This document shows positions 32,855-41,144 of a DNA stretch of 41,405 bases, in pieces (the first letter of the stretch is position 1; every line of letters starts with the position of its first letter). A program made the position numbers and the translations under genes. A model generated the notes under the pieces. The model saw nothing but the letters and a program-made list of their open reading frames with translations, did no database searches and had not been told where the DNA came from. The stretch is from Nocardioidaceae bacterium (GTDB lineage: Bacteria; Actinomycetota; Actinomycetes; Propionibacteriales; Nocardioidaceae): NCBI GenBank assembly GCA_029266455.1, contig JAQSWV010000022.1, forward strand, positions 1 through 41,405. The letters run 5' to 3'.

Positions 32855-33562
32855 TCAGCCTCCGCGGCGCGCCGGTACCGGGGCGGGTGCCGGCGGAGGG
32901 CGTACCGCGCCGCGCAGCCGCACCCACGCCTCCTCCACGTCTGCCCGGACATCGGCGCGCCAGGTCGCCAGCCGACCGGCATCCAGACGGAGGCGAGGGG
33001 TGAGCGGGTGCTCCCGCACCACATCGAAGCCGCATGCCACCCAGAAGCCGGTGGGTGCCAGGCAGTCGGCGCCGTCGCGGGAGGTGAGCCGGCTGCCGAA
33101 CACCTCCACGGCCCGGGTACCGCGCCCGTCCCCGGGTTGGTGCAGCACCTGACGCAGCACCGCCTGGACCAGCCAGCGGCCGAACCCGGTCCCGCGGTGG
33201 TCGGGCTCGACGCGCAGGGCCATCAGCAGTACCGCGTCCGGCGAGACCGGGCCGGTGGCCGTGGCGGACCCCCCGCCAGCCCGATGCGGCAGTGCCCAGG
33301 TGGCGTAGCCAACCGTCTGCTGGTCGATCCTGGCCAGCACACCGCCGCCGGAGCCGGAGGTGAGCGTCTCCTGCCACCAGTCCCGTTTTGCCTGCGCCGA
33401 CATCTCGGCAGTCGTTGCCCGAGCGGCGGACAACGGGTCGAGCTCCCACCGCACACACGTCCGGCAGCGCGTGGGCAGCGAGTGCAGCCCGCTGCGGGCA
33501 AGCGGGACGATCCGACGCCCGATCGCCACCGAGGACCTCCTGCCCGCTGCCTGGCCCGACAT
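32855..33562 (-). CDS. GNAT family N-acetyltransferase with N-terminal CxxC
   Basis: 235 residues. The acetyl-CoA site appears as LMALRVEPDHRGTGFGRWLVQAVLRQ. Before it, an N-terminal segment reads PTRCRTCVRWELDP with C33 and C36, a feature I recall in the Streptomyces protein encoded beside trxA. The cysteine pair might bind metal or be redox-active. The C-terminal Pro/Ala/Arg tail looks disordered. The start is the ATG at 33562; no Shine-Dalgarno is seen, but TACGAT lies five bases upstream, suggesting a leaderless mRNA. Substrate unknown: protein, antibiotic or small amine are all possible. It is tail-to-tail with trxA and divergent from the aminotransferase. Confidence 0.82.
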   Translation of the reverse strand: MSGQAAGRRSSVAIGRRIVPLARSGLHSLPTRCRTCVRWELDPLSAARATTAEMSAQAKRDWWQETLTSGSGGGVLARIDQQTVGYATWALPHRAGGGSATATGPVSPDAVLLMALRVEPDHRGTGFGRWLVQAVLRQVLHQPGDGRGTRAVEVFGSRLTSRDGADCLAPTGFWVACGFDVVREHPLTPRLRLDAGRLATWRADVRADVEEAWVRLRGAVRPPPAPAPVPARRGG

Positions 33563-33567
33563 GAGGC

Positions 33568-33573
33568 ATCGTA
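33568..33573 (-). promoter_or_regulatory. Candidate -10 for a leaderless GNAT transcript
   Basis: TACGAT on the minus strand ends five bases before the GNAT ATG, putting the transcription start at the start codon. No ribosome-binding site is visible for this gene, which fits. No -35 word is clear. Confidence 0.35.
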
Positions 33574-33626
33574 GGCGCTGGAGAGAAGCCTTCCACCCGA
33601 CCCCGTGACCGGCGCAGGAGTCCACC

Positions 33627-35006
33627 ATGACCGCCCAGCCCCCCGGGAGACCCGGCAGCACCGGCGACCCTGGCAGCGGTCGGCGTGCCAGCCCGGCACC
33701 GACCCCCCGCCACGGTCACCACACCCGCCTGGACGCCTACGCGGACCGCTACGCGACGCGGACGCTGGGGATGACAGCGTCAGAGATCCGCGCGTTGTTC
33801 TCGGTGGCCAGCCGGCCCGAGGTGGTCTCGCTGGCCGGGGGAATGCCGTCGTTGGCCGGGCTGCCGCTGGACGCGGTGGCCGACACGGTGCGGGACCTGG
33901 TGTCCACGAACGGAGTCGCGGCGCTGCAGTACGGCTCCGGCCAGGGGGAACCGGTGCTGCGGGAGCAGATCTGCGAGGTGATGGCCCTCGAGGGCATCGA
34001 CGCGCATCCCGACGACGTGGTCGTGACCGTGGGAAGCCAGCAGGGCCTGGACCTCGTCACCCGCATCTTCTGCGACCCCGGCGACGTGGTGGTCTGCGAG
34101 GCACCCAGCTATGTGGGAGCGCTGGGGGTGTTCCGGGCGTACGAGTGCAACGTCGTGCACGTCGAGATGGACGATCGGGGACTGGTTCCCGAGGCCCTGC
34201 GACAGGCGCTGGCCCGGGTGGCCGGAACGGGTCGGCGCGTCAAGTTCTGCTACACCGTGCCGACCTACCACAACCCTGCGGGCGTGACGCTGACTGCGCA
34301 GCGCCGTGCCGAGGTGCTGTCCATCTGCGCGGAGTTCGACGTGCTGCTCGTCGAGGACAATCCCTATGGCCTGCTGGGATTCGCGGGCGATCCACCTCGG
34401 GCTCTGCGCGCCGACGAGCCCGACCGGATCGTCTACCTGGGGTCGTTCTCGAAGACGTTCGCACCGGGCCTCCGGGTGGGCTGGGTGCTGGCGCCGCACG
34501 CGGTGCGCGAGAAGCTGGTCCTTGCCCAGGAGTCGTCGACGCTGTGTCCGCCCGCCTTCTCCCAGGCGGTCGTGTCGGCGTACCTGTCCACGCACGACTG
34601 GCGGGGGCAGGTGAAGCAGTTCCGCGAGCTCTACCGGGAACGCCGTGACGCGATGCTGGCGGCTCTGTCCGAGCACATGCCTCCGGGCGCCTCCTGGACC
34701 CGTCCGGACGGCGGCTTCTACGTCTGGGTCACGCTGCCCGAGGGCCTGGACGCAAAGGCCATGCTGCCGCGAGCGGTGACCGCCCGGGTGGCGTACGTCC
34801 CCGGGACGGCGTTCTACGCCGACGGCCTCGGGAGCCGGTGCATGCGCCTGTCGTACTGTCATCCGCCCGCCGACCGTATCGGGGAGGGGGTGCGGCGGCT
34901 GGCCGCCGTGATGGGCGACGAGCTCGAGCTGCGACAGACCTTCGGTGCGACCGCAGGACGGATCGGCTCCGCCCGCTACGACTCCCCCAGCCCGGACGTG
35001 TCATGA
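33627..35006 (+). CDS. PLP-dependent class I/II aminotransferase
   Basis: 459 residues. After a 30-residue disordered N-terminus the fold-type I aminotransferase begins (VVSLAGGMPSLAGLPLD). Landmarks are YGSGQGEPVLREQI, VTVGSQQGLDLVTRIFCDPGD, YTVPTYHNPAGVTL, VEDNPYGLL, the PLP lysine K276 in GSFSKTFAPGLRVGW, and the carboxylate arginine region CMRLSYCH. The sequence is nearest the 2-aminoadipate/LysN and MocR-like group, but there is no GntR DNA-binding domain. AGGAG precedes the ATG by six bases. Its stop overlaps the start of the ligase gene (ATGA), so the two are probably one functional unit, perhaps making and then joining an amino acid. Substrate unknown. Confidence 0.9.
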   Translation: MTAQPPGRPGSTGDPGSGRRASPAPTPRHGHHTRLDAYADRYATRTLGMTASEIRALFSVASRPEVVSLAGGMPSLAGLPLDAVADTVRDLVSTNGVAALQYGSGQGEPVLREQICEVMALEGIDAHPDDVVVTVGSQQGLDLVTRIFCDPGDVVVCEAPSYVGALGVFRAYECNVVHVEMDDRGLVPEALRQALARVAGTGRRVKFCYTVPTYHNPAGVTLTAQRRAEVLSICAEFDVLLVEDNPYGLLGFAGDPPRALRADEPDRIVYLGSFSKTFAPGLRVGWVLAPHAVREKLVLAQESSTLCPPAFSQAVVSAYLSTHDWRGQVKQFRELYRERRDAMLAALSEHMPPGASWTRPDGGFYVWVTLPEGLDAKAMLPRAVTARVAYVPGTAFYADGLGSRCMRLSYCHPPADRIGEGVRRLAAVMGDELELRQTFGATAGRIGSARYDSPSPDVS

Positions 35007-35962
35007 GCGACCGGCTGCTGGTGCTCGCGGGTGGGCTCTCGCACGAGCGCGACGTGTCGCTGCGCTCCGGCCGGCGGGTGGCCGAGGCGTTGCGACGGGT
35101 GGGGCGCGATGTCGACGAGTGTGACGTCGGCTCTGAGCTCATCGGCGCATTGCAGACCGACGCGCCGGCCTGCGTGCTCCCGCTGCTGCACGGCGAGCAG
35201 GGCGAGGACGGCGCGCTCCGGGAGGTGCTCGAGCTGGTGTCCGTACCGTATGTCGGTGCCCGCCCGGACGCCTGCCGGCTCGCCTTCGACAAGCCGGTGG
35301 CCAAGGCCGTGGTCGGTCGGGCCGGCGTGCGGTCGGCCGCCGGCGTGACCCTGCCCGCGGAGACCTTCCGTGAGATCGGCGCCGCCACCGTGATGCAGAC
35401 ACTGGTTGCCCGGTTGGGGCTGCCGTTGGTGGTCAAGCCGGCGCGGGGCGGGTCCGCGCTGGGCTGCTCGGTGGTGCGCGAACCGGCTGAGCTCCCCGGC
35501 GCCATGGTGGCGTGCTTCTCCTACGCCTCGATGGCGCTGGTCGAGCGCTTCGTCGAGGGCACGGAGGTAGCCGTGACCGTGCTGGACCGGGCGGATGCCG
35601 ACCTGATGACGCTGCCGCCGGTGCAGATCCGCCCCGACAGCGGGATCTACGACTACACCGCCCGCTACACCGCCGGCGCGACCGAGTTCGTGGTGCCGGC
35701 GGAGCTGCCCGACGACCAGCATGCAGCCTGTGCCCGGGTCGCGGTGACGGCTCACCGGGCGCTCGGCCTGCGGGACCTGTCGCGCTCGGACCTCATCGTC
35801 GACGCGGAGGGCACCGTGTGGTTCCTCGAGGTCAACGTCGCCCCCGGCATGACCGAGACGTCACTGGTGCCGCTCTCGATCGACGCTGCCGGCCTCACCC
35901 TCGGCGCCGTCTGCGCGGACCTCGTCGACCAGGCCATCGCCCGCCCCGCCATGGATACATAG
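35003..35962 (+). CDS. D-alanine-D-alanine ligase-like ATP-grasp protein
   Basis: 319 residues with the Ddl landmarks: GGLSHERDVSLRSG with the conserved Glu, the ATP-grasp lysine strand LVVKPARGGSALG, YDYTARYTAG with the tyrosine that marks D-Ala-D-Ala rather than D-Ala-D-Lac enzymes, and the metal site LEVNVAPGMTETSLVP. Changes from the standard enzyme are visible: the loop REGSSVG reads RGGSALG and the usual AKY reads ARY. It is shorter than most Ddl proteins. D-Ala-D-Ala synthesis, or a related dipeptide, is likely. Overlap with the aminotransferase gene suggests a dedicated substrate supply. It is probably not the main ddl of the cell, which usually sits elsewhere, but that cannot be checked here. 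Confidence 0.88.
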   Translation: MSDRLLVLAGGLSHERDVSLRSGRRVAEALRRVGRDVDECDVGSELIGALQTDAPACVLPLLHGEQGEDGALREVLELVSVPYVGARPDACRLAFDKPVAKAVVGRAGVRSAAGVTLPAETFREIGAATVMQTLVARLGLPLVVKPARGGSALGCSVVREPAELPGAMVACFSYASMALVERFVEGTEVAVTVLDRADADLMTLPPVQIRPDSGIYDYTARYTAGATEFVVPAELPDDQHAACARVAVTAHRALGLRDLSRSDLIVDAEGTVWFLEVNVAPGMTETSLVPLSIDAAGLTLGAVCADLVDQAIARPAMDT

Positions 35963-35964
35963 AT

Positions 35965-36022
35965 CGGCATATCGATATGTCGACATCTTTACATGTCGAC
36001 GTAGGGATCTGTCGTCATGCCG
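35965..36022. other. AT-rich nested dyads in the ddl-parB gap
   Basis: A low-GC patch directly after the ligase stop holds a perfect 12-bp palindrome, CATATCGATATG (35968-35979), and then GTCGACAT, loop CTTTAC, ATGTCGAC (35979-36000), a perfect 8-bp stem. The word ATGTCGAC also recurs as a direct repeat (35977 and 35993). Outer arms CGGCAT (35965-35970) and ATGCCG (36017-36022) pair around the whole set. It may terminate transcription of the converging genes or bind a regulator; the low GC is unusual for this window. Confidence 0.6.
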
Positions 36023-36041
36023 ACGGCCGACGCCGTGCTGC

Positions 36042-36068
36042 AGTTTTCGCAGGGTGGGCTGCGAAACT
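36042..36068. terminator. Hairpin in the ddl-parB gap
   Basis: AGTTTTCGCAG, loop GGTGGG, CTGCGAAACT: a ten-pair stem with one bulged T between the converging ligase and parB genes. A related word, AGTTTCGC, occurs again at 36105-36112. Termination is the simplest reading given the convergent layout. Confidence 0.4.
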
Positions 36069-36121
36069 CTCGCCTCCGCAGCGCTGCAGCGCCCTTCTAG
36101 CGTCAGTTTCGCTGCGGCAGT

Positions 36122-36136
36122 GGCGCCAGCGGCGCC
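36122..36136. terminator. GC hairpin downstream of parB
   Basis: GGCGCC, loop AGC, GGCGCC lies about 65 bases past the parB stop on the minus strand and could end the rnpA-to-parB operon. No T-run follows. Confidence 0.35.
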
Positions 36137-36201
36137 CGCGCCCCAGGGTCCGGGACGTCACGTGTCCGGAGCGTTGCCGGCGGAGGAATGCGTACGTGTG
36201 A

Positions 36202-37236
36202 TCAGTCGCGGGGGTCCATCAAGTGCACGATGCGGTCGAGGTCGTCGATGGTTGCGAACTCGACAGTGATGCGGCCCTTGCGTCGACCCAGGTCGACCTT
36301 CACGCGGGTCTCGAAGCGTTCGGACAGGCGGTCGGCCAAGTCGGTCAGATGGGGTGCGACCGGGGGGTTGAGCCGAGGATCTCCATCGGCACCGGAGGCG
36401 GCCTGCCCGCCGCCGTCGGCTTCCGCGTCAGCGGGTCCGACCGTCACCAGCTCCTCGAGCGCACGTACGGACAGCCCCTCCGCCACGACCCGCAGCGCGA
36501 GCCTGTCCTGAAGCTCGCCGTCGGCGACGCTTACCAGTGCTCGGGCATGGCCGGCGGAGAGCACTCCGGCCGCGACACGCCGCTGCACGGCGGGATTCAG
36601 TCGCAACAGCCGCAGCGTGTTGGTGATCTGCGGCCGCGAGCGGCCGATCCGCCCGGCCAGCTCGTCGTGCGTGCATCCGAAGTCGTCCAGCAGCTGCTGG
36701 TAGGCGGCCGCCTCCTCCAAGGGATTCAGCTGAGATCTATGCAGGTTCTCCAGCAGCGCGTCGCGGAGCATGGCGTCGTCGGGAGTGTCCCGTACGATCG
36801 CCGGAATCGACTCCAGACCCGCCTCCTGGACCGCGCGCCAGCGACGCTCACCCATGACCAGCTCGTACGTGTCGTCCCCGACGGGACGCACCACCACCGG
36901 CTGCAGCAGTCCTACCTCGCGGATCGACAGGGCCAGCTCGGCAAGGTCATCCTCATCGAAGCTCTGCCGTGGCTGCCGCGGATTCGGGTGCACCGCGCCC
37001 ACCGGCAGGTCGGCGAAATGGGCTCCCGCGACGGGCGGCGCGCCCTCGGCCGCAGGCGGCGCGTCGGAGTCGGTTCCTGGGGCCGCGGTGTGCGCGGGCG
37101 ACAAGCCCGCTGACCCGGCGTCCGGTGCTGGGCGCTGATCGCCGTCGGGCGTGCTGTGCGGTTCTCCGCCCTCCGGACCCACCGACGTGGGGATCAGGGC
37201 TCCCAGTCCACGGCCAAGCCCGCGCCTCGTATTCAT
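36202..37236 (-). CDS. parB: Chromosome partitioning protein ParB
   Basis: 344 residues. The N-terminal peptide [13 protein letters not shown] is the ParA-stimulating type. A disordered Pro/Ala/Gly stretch (about 20-75) follows, then the CTPase domain with [11 protein letters not shown] and GERRWRA (129-135), the [14 protein letters not shown] segment and the helix-turn-helix that reads parS ([20 protein letters not shown]). The C-terminal dimer domain ends [18 protein letters not shown]. ParB loads at parS, slides as a CTP-bound clamp and organises the origin region. The start overlaps the parA stop by one base, with GGAGGTC upstream. Confidence 0.97.
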   Translation of the reverse strand: MNTRRGLGRGLGALIPTSVGPEGGEPHSTPDGDQRPAPDAGSAGLSPAHTAAPGTDSDAPPAAEGAPPVAGAHFADLPVGAVHPNPRQPRQSFDEDDLAELALSIREVGLLQPVVVRPVGDDTYELVMGERRWRAVQEAGLESIPAIVRDTPDDAMLRDALLENLHRSQLNPLEEAAAYQQLLDDFGCTHDELAGRIGRSRPQITNTLRLLRLNPAVQRRVAAGVLSAGHARALVSVADGELQDRLALRVVAEGLSVRALEELVTVGPADAEADGGGQAASGADGDPRLNPPVAPHLTDLADRLSERFETRVKVDLGRRKGRITVEFATIDDLDRIVHLMDPRD

Positions 37237-38471
37237 TATTGACCTCCTGAGCCCATCGCCACCTGCGGCCGATGCTCGCTACCGATGCCGCCACGCACGC
37301 TGATCTCTCGCGCCGCTTCCCGGTACGACAACGCCCCTGGTGACGAGGGGTCGTACGCCATCACGGTCTGTTGGTAGCTCGGTGCCTCGGAGATTCGGAC
37401 CGATCGCGGAATCGTGACTCGCAGCACCTGGTCGGGGAAGTGACGCCGCACCTCGTCGGCAACGCCTGCCGACAGCCGGGTGCGGGCATCGTGCATGGTG
37501 AGCAGAATCGTGGACACCCGCAGACTCGGGTTGAGGTGCTCGCGCACCATGTCGACCGTACGCAGCAACAGGCCCACGCCCTCCAAGGCGTAGTACTCGC
37601 ATTGGATCGGGATGAGGATCTCCCGCGCGGCGACCAGTGCGTTCACCGTCAGCAAACCCAGAGACGGGGGACAGTCGATGAACACATAGTCGAGAGGTGC
37701 CGGACCGGCCTCACGCTCCGCGAGATAGCCGGACAGCGCCCGCCGCAGTCGTGACTCCCTGGCGACCAGCGACACGAGATCGATCTCGGCGCCCGCAAGA
37801 TCGATGGTCGCGGGGAGGAGAGAGAGGCCGGGATGTGCCGGCGCCGACTGCACCAGCTCGCTAACTGGACGATCATGCAACAGTGCCTGGTACGCGCCCG
37901 GAGAGCCTTCGCGGTGCTCGACGCCCAGCGCGGTCGACGCGTTGCCTTGAGGGTCCAGGTCGACGAGGAGGACTTGCTGGCCCCCCTCGGCCAGTCCTGC
38001 GGCAATGTTGACGGCGGTCGTGGTCTTGCCCACGCCGCCCTTCTGGTTGGCGACCGCGAAGATGCGCGTACCAGGCGGATGATCCAACTGCTCCACGGCC
38101 GCGACCGCTGATCCGCTGACCGCGACGTCGGATGTGCTGCCTGTTGCCGGGGTTTCACGTGAAACTGGCCACGCACCGGTCCCGGCCGTGGGGGTCACCA
38201 CGGTGGCGCCATGCGCTGTGGACACTTCTTCGGATGGCAGGACCGGTGATGCGCCGACGTCGGCGTGCTGATCGACGTCCTGCGGCGGCTCCAGTATCGG
38301 AGCCGGGGGGCCGTCGAGAGGTGACGGGTCCGCGCCGCGGGCCCCTGCCGCACTGCCTGGCCACCCCAGCCGGGTGGGTCCTGCATTCAGCGCACTCGCG
38401 CCCGGCCACCCCAGAGCAGACGCCGCATTCCGGTCGCCGGAGCGCTCGGAGACGTCAATTGCCTCGCCCAC
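37236..38471 (-). CDS. parA: Chromosome partitioning ATPase ParA with long N-terminal extension
   Basis: 411 residues. The deviant Walker A motif KGGVGKTT lies at 144-151, with [13 protein letters not shown] and [15 protein letters not shown] as the next motifs. ParA binds DNA with ATP and pulls ParB-bound origins apart. The first 135 residues are low-complexity (Ala/Pro/Gly) and longer than usual. The GTG start is supported by AAGGAG about five bases upstream, so the extension appears to be translated. It contains WPVSRETP (101-108), which is a parS site read as protein. The gene follows rsmG by 18 bases and overlaps parB by one. Confidence 0.96.
   Translation of the reverse strand: MGEAIDVSERSGDRNAASALGWPGASALNAGPTRLGWPGSAAGARGADPSPLDGPPAPILEPPQDVDQHADVGASPVLPSEEVSTAHGATVVTPTAGTGAWPVSRETPATGSTSDVAVSGSAVAAVEQLDHPPGTRIFAVANQKGGVGKTTTAVNIAAGLAEGGQQVLLVDLDPQGNASTALGVEHREGSPGAYQALLHDRPVSELVQSAPAHPGLSLLPATIDLAGAEIDLVSLVARESRLRRALSGYLAEREAGPAPLDYVFIDCPPSLGLLTVNALVAAREILIPIQCEYYALEGVGLLLRTVDMVREHLNPSLRVSTILLTMHDARTRLSAGVADEVRRHFPDQVLRVTIPRSVRISEAPSYQQTVMAYDPSSPGALSYREAAREISVRGGIGSEHRPQVAMGSGGQ
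38151..38166. promoter_or_regulatory. parS site 1 (ParB-binding), inside parA
   Basis: The 14-base core GTTTCACGTGAAAC is identical to the bacterial parS consensus (TGTTTCACGTGAAACA); only the two outermost bases differ (G and T here). It lies in the segment encoding the N-terminal extension of ParA, where it reads as VSRET. Confidence 0.93.
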
Positions 38472-38489
38472 GACTCTCCTTCTCGCGAC

Positions 38490-39164
38490 TCAGCCGGGTG
38501 GAGGAACTGGCGGCGCCGACACCTCGACGATCGTCGTCGGCGGATCCAGAACGTTCTCACCGTACGTGGTCAGAACGGCCGATGTCTCGGCTGTGCACAG
38601 CGTGTCGGAGGCCGCCGTAAGCTCCGCGCCGGCCGTACGCCCCTTGAATGCCAGCAATCGTCCACCGGGCTGCACCAGAGGCAGGGTCAAGTCCAGCAGA
38701 CGGGGCAGGGGTGCAACCGCGCGGGCGGTGACGACCTCCGCGATGCACCGACCCTGGAGGTCCTCGGCCCGCGCGCGCTCGACCCGTACTCCTGTCAGCC
38801 CCAGTTCCTGCACTGCCCCGCGAAGGAACTCCGCACGCCGCAGCAGCGGCTCCACCAGAACTACCTGCAGGTCGGACCGCAGCAGCGCCCACACCAGGCC
38901 GGGAAGACCAGCACCGGATCCGACATCAATGACGCTGGCGCCGGTCGGCACGGTGGGAACGACCACGGCGCAGTTGATTAGGTGTCGCTCCCACAGCCGG
39001 GGTACCTCACGAGGACCGATCAGCCCGTGCGCCACCCCCGGCCCCGCAAGGAGCTCGGCGTACGCCGTCACGGCTCCCAGCGCATCGCCGCAGAGTGTCG
39101 CCGCGACAGCCGGCGGTGTCGGCAGGGATGTTTCACGGGAAACATCCCGGCGACGGGCGTCCAT
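38490..39164 (-). CDS. rsmG: 16S rRNA (guanine-527-N7) methyltransferase RsmG
   Basis: 224 residues from the ATG at 39164; an overlapping TTG at 39173 would add three. The SAM-binding Rossmann motif is VIDVGSGAGLPGLVWAL, and other family landmarks are LIGPREVPRLWERHLINCAVV, VEPLLRRAEFLRG and VTARAVAPLPRLLDL. The enzyme (also called GidB) methylates G527 of 16S rRNA; loss gives low-level streptomycin resistance in several species. The N-terminus reads MDARRRDVSRETS, where VSRET is encoded by a parS site. It lies between jag and parA in the conserved origin-proximal operon. Confidence 0.95.
   Translation of the reverse strand: MDARRRDVSRETSLPTPPAVAATLCGDALGAVTAYAELLAGPGVAHGLIGPREVPRLWERHLINCAVVVPTVPTGASVIDVGSGAGLPGLVWALLRSDLQVVLVEPLLRRAEFLRGAVQELGLTGVRVERARAEDLQGRCIAEVVTARAVAPLPRLLDLTLPLVQPGGRLLAFKGRTAGAELTAASDTLCTAETSAVLTTYGENVLDPPTTIVEVSAPPVPPPG
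39125..39148. promoter_or_regulatory. parS site 2 (ParB-binding), at the rsmG 5' end
   Basis: TGTTTCACGGGAAACA (39129-39144) matches the parS consensus at 15 of 16 positions. The dyad extends outward to ten-base perfect arms, GGGATGTTTC and GAAACATCCC, around ACGG. It encodes VSRET near the N-terminus of RsmG, in the same frame as parS 1 in parA. Confidence 0.88.
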
Positions 39165-39169
39165 TCGGG

Positions 39170-39820
39170 TCAAGGGCCCTCGTCAGCAGCGGGCAGCACC
39201 ACCACGCGACGCTCGGGCTCCTCTCCCTCAGATTCGCTGCGCAGGCCCGCAGCAGCCACGGCGTCGTGGACCACCTTGCGCTCGAATGGGGTCATGGGGG
39301 CCAATCGCAGCGGCTCACCTGAGCCGCGAACCCTTGCGGCCGCCTCAGCAGCCTCCTGTTCCAGGGCTGCACGCCGGGCGGCGCGGTGTCCGGCGACGTC
39401 CAGCATCAGCCGGCTGCGCTCGCCGGTCTCCCGGAGCACCGCGAGCCGCGTCAGTTCCTGAAGAGCCTCGAGCACGGCACCACCGGGTCCGACCAGCACA
39501 CCCAGATCCCCCCCGACGATGGACACTGCGGCGCGGCCGTTGTCCACGTCCAGGTCGATGTCCCCGTCCAGGTCGGCGATGTCGAGCAAGTCCTCGAGGA
39601 AGTCCGCAGCGACGTCACCCTCACCCTCCAGCTGGCTGAGCTGGCTCGCCTGCGTGCCGGTCGCCGACTGAGCCGCCGGGGGGGTCCCGCCCTCCGGGGC
39701 CGCTTCGGGCCCCGTACTGCGTTCAGGCGTGGGCTCTGCAGCCTCGGTCGCGCTCTCGACTCCCTCGCCGGGAACCGGCGGTGTGTCGCTGTCCGGGTTG
39801 GCATGAAGTTGGTCGCTCAT
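39170..39820 (-). CDS. jag: Jag/KhpB RNA-binding protein (KH-R3H)
   Basis: 216 residues. An acidic low-complexity N-terminus (1-65) replaces the Jag-N domain of Firmicutes. It is followed by a KH domain (about 70-140, with VLVGPGGAVLEALQELTRLAVLRE, the GxxG loop being GPGG) and a C-terminal R3H domain (PMTPFERKVVHDAVAA with the R-x3-H motif). KhpB works with KhpA as a global RNA-binding protein affecting division and sRNA. AGGAG lies six bases before the ATG. The gene sits between yidC and rsmG, and its stop overlaps the possible TTG start of rsmG. Confidence 0.95.
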   Translation of the reverse strand: MSDQLHANPDSDTPPVPGEGVESATEAAEPTPERSTGPEAAPEGGTPPAAQSATGTQASQLSQLEGEGDVAADFLEDLLDIADLDGDIDLDVDNGRAAVSIVGGDLGVLVGPGGAVLEALQELTRLAVLRETGERSRLMLDVAGHRAARRAALEQEAAEAAARVRGSGEPLRLAPMTPFERKVVHDAVAAAGLRSESEGEEPERRVVVLPAADEGP

Positions 39821-39870
39821 TGCATCTCCTGAGGCAGGAAGGGTGCGGCATACAGCGGGAGTGCCAGCCG

Positions 39871-40845
39871 TCAGGTCGTACTGGGATCCGGCGGGCTGTC
39901 CGGCTCCTGCCGGCGCGGCCGTGGCTGACCCTTCCGGCGCTGACTTCGACTCGACTTCTTGGGCTGGCGGCGGGCAGGCTCGGTCGTCTTCTTCGTGGTC
40001 GGCTGCTCGGGCTCTGGCTCGACCAGTCGGCCGTGCTTGATGTCACGCTGCCGCTTGGCCTCAAAGGCTGGAGTGCCGGGTGCTGGGTTGTTCCGGATCA
40101 CATAAAACTGCTGGCACATCGTCCACAGGTTGGAGGTCGACCAGTACAGCAGGACCCCGATCGGGAAGGCGATGCCGCCGACCGCAAAGACCACGGGTAG
40201 CACGTACAGCAGCATCTTCTGCTGCTGCGCGTAGGGACCGGTCAACGCGCTCTCCGGCATGTTCTTGCGCATGAGCTGGCGCTGGGTGGTGAACGTCGTC
40301 GCCGTCATCACCGCCACCAGTGCCAGCGTGACCACCATGACTAGCGCGTTGCCGTCAGCTCCGATGAAGGTATCGGCGATGCGAACGCCCAGAAGCTCGG
40401 CTTGCTCGAGGTCGATCGCGTCCTGCTGGCTGAGGATGCCGAGACCGCGCTGGTCCCGGGTGGCCTCGCTGATGACGCGGAAAAGCGCGAAGAAGATGGG
40501 GGCCTGCGCCAGGATCGGCAAGCAGGACGCGAACGGGTTGGTTCCTGCATCCTTGTAGAGCGCCATGGTCTCCTGGGCCAGGCGTTCCCGGTCATGGCCG
40601 TACTTCTTCTGCAGGTCCTTCACCTTGGGCTGCAGCATCTGCATGTTGCGGCTGGACTTGATCTGCTTCACGAACAGCGGGATCAGCGCGGCGCGCACCA
40701 CCACGGTCAACCCGATGATCGATAGTGCCCACGTCCAGCCCGACTCGGGATCGAGCACCTGGCTGAACAGCCAGTGCCACCCCATGAGGATCACCGAGAC
40801 GATCCAGTACAGCGGGGAGATCAGGGTCTCGAGAAAGTCGATCAC
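39871..40845 (-). CDS. yidC: Membrane protein insertase YidC
   Basis: 324 residues. Five-helix YidC/Oxa1 core: the groove arginine is in [21 protein letters not shown], the coiled cytoplasmic hairpin follows ([20 protein letters not shown]), then [22 protein letters not shown], and the last helices end with [15 protein letters not shown]. The C-terminal 70 residues are Lys/Arg/Pro-rich and should contact the ribosome. YidC inserts membrane proteins alone or with SecYEG. The GTG start overlaps the yidD stop (GTGA). Confidence 0.97.
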   Translation of the reverse strand: MIDFLETLISPLYWIVSVILMGWHWLFSQVLDPESGWTWALSIIGLTVVVRAALIPLFVKQIKSSRNMQMLQPKVKDLQKKYGHDRERLAQETMALYKDAGTNPFASCLPILAQAPIFFALFRVISEATRDQRGLGILSQQDAIDLEQAELLGVRIADTFIGADGNALVMVVTLALVAVMTATTFTTQRQLMRKNMPESALTGPYAQQQKMLLYVLPVVFAVGGIAFPIGVLLYWSTSNLWTMCQQFYVIRNNPAPGTPAFEAKRQRDIKHGRLVEPEPEQPTTKKTTEPARRQPKKSSRSQRRKGQPRPRRQEPDSPPDPSTT

Positions 40846-41144
40846 GTGTTGTCACCTCGACGGGAGACGTGCTGCTGCGGCACAGGCTGTCGCTCAGACT
40901 GCCGCTCAGACGGGTCCCCAGACTGAGGGATCAGCCCAGGCACGGGGTCGTACCCGCCGGCGGCCCAAGGATGACACCGGCCCACCCGGCGCACCGCCAG
41001 CCAGCTGCCCCGTGCGGCGCCGTGTGTGCGGACGGCGTCCAGCGCGTAGGCGGAGCAGGAGGGGTAGTAGCGGCAGACTTGGCCGTACAGGGGGCTGATC
41101 ACCGCTCGGTAACCCCGCAACAGGGCGACCAGGAGAAACTTCAT
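40842..41144 (-). CDS. yidD: Membrane protein insertion efficiency factor YidD
   Basis: 100 residues from the ATG at 41144, which overlaps the rnpA stop (ATGA). Family motifs are [20 protein letters not shown] followed by CSAYALDAV and then [14 protein letters not shown]. The C-terminal 30 residues are Gln/Ser/Arg-rich. YidD is a small amphipathic membrane-associated protein that helps YidC-dependent insertion. A start six codons earlier is possible but less favoured. Confidence 0.95.
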   Translation of the reverse strand: MKFLLVALLRGYRAVISPLYGQVCRYYPSCSAYALDAVRTHGAARGSWLAVRRVGRCHPWAAGGYDPVPGLIPQSGDPSERQSERQPVPQQHVSRRGDNT

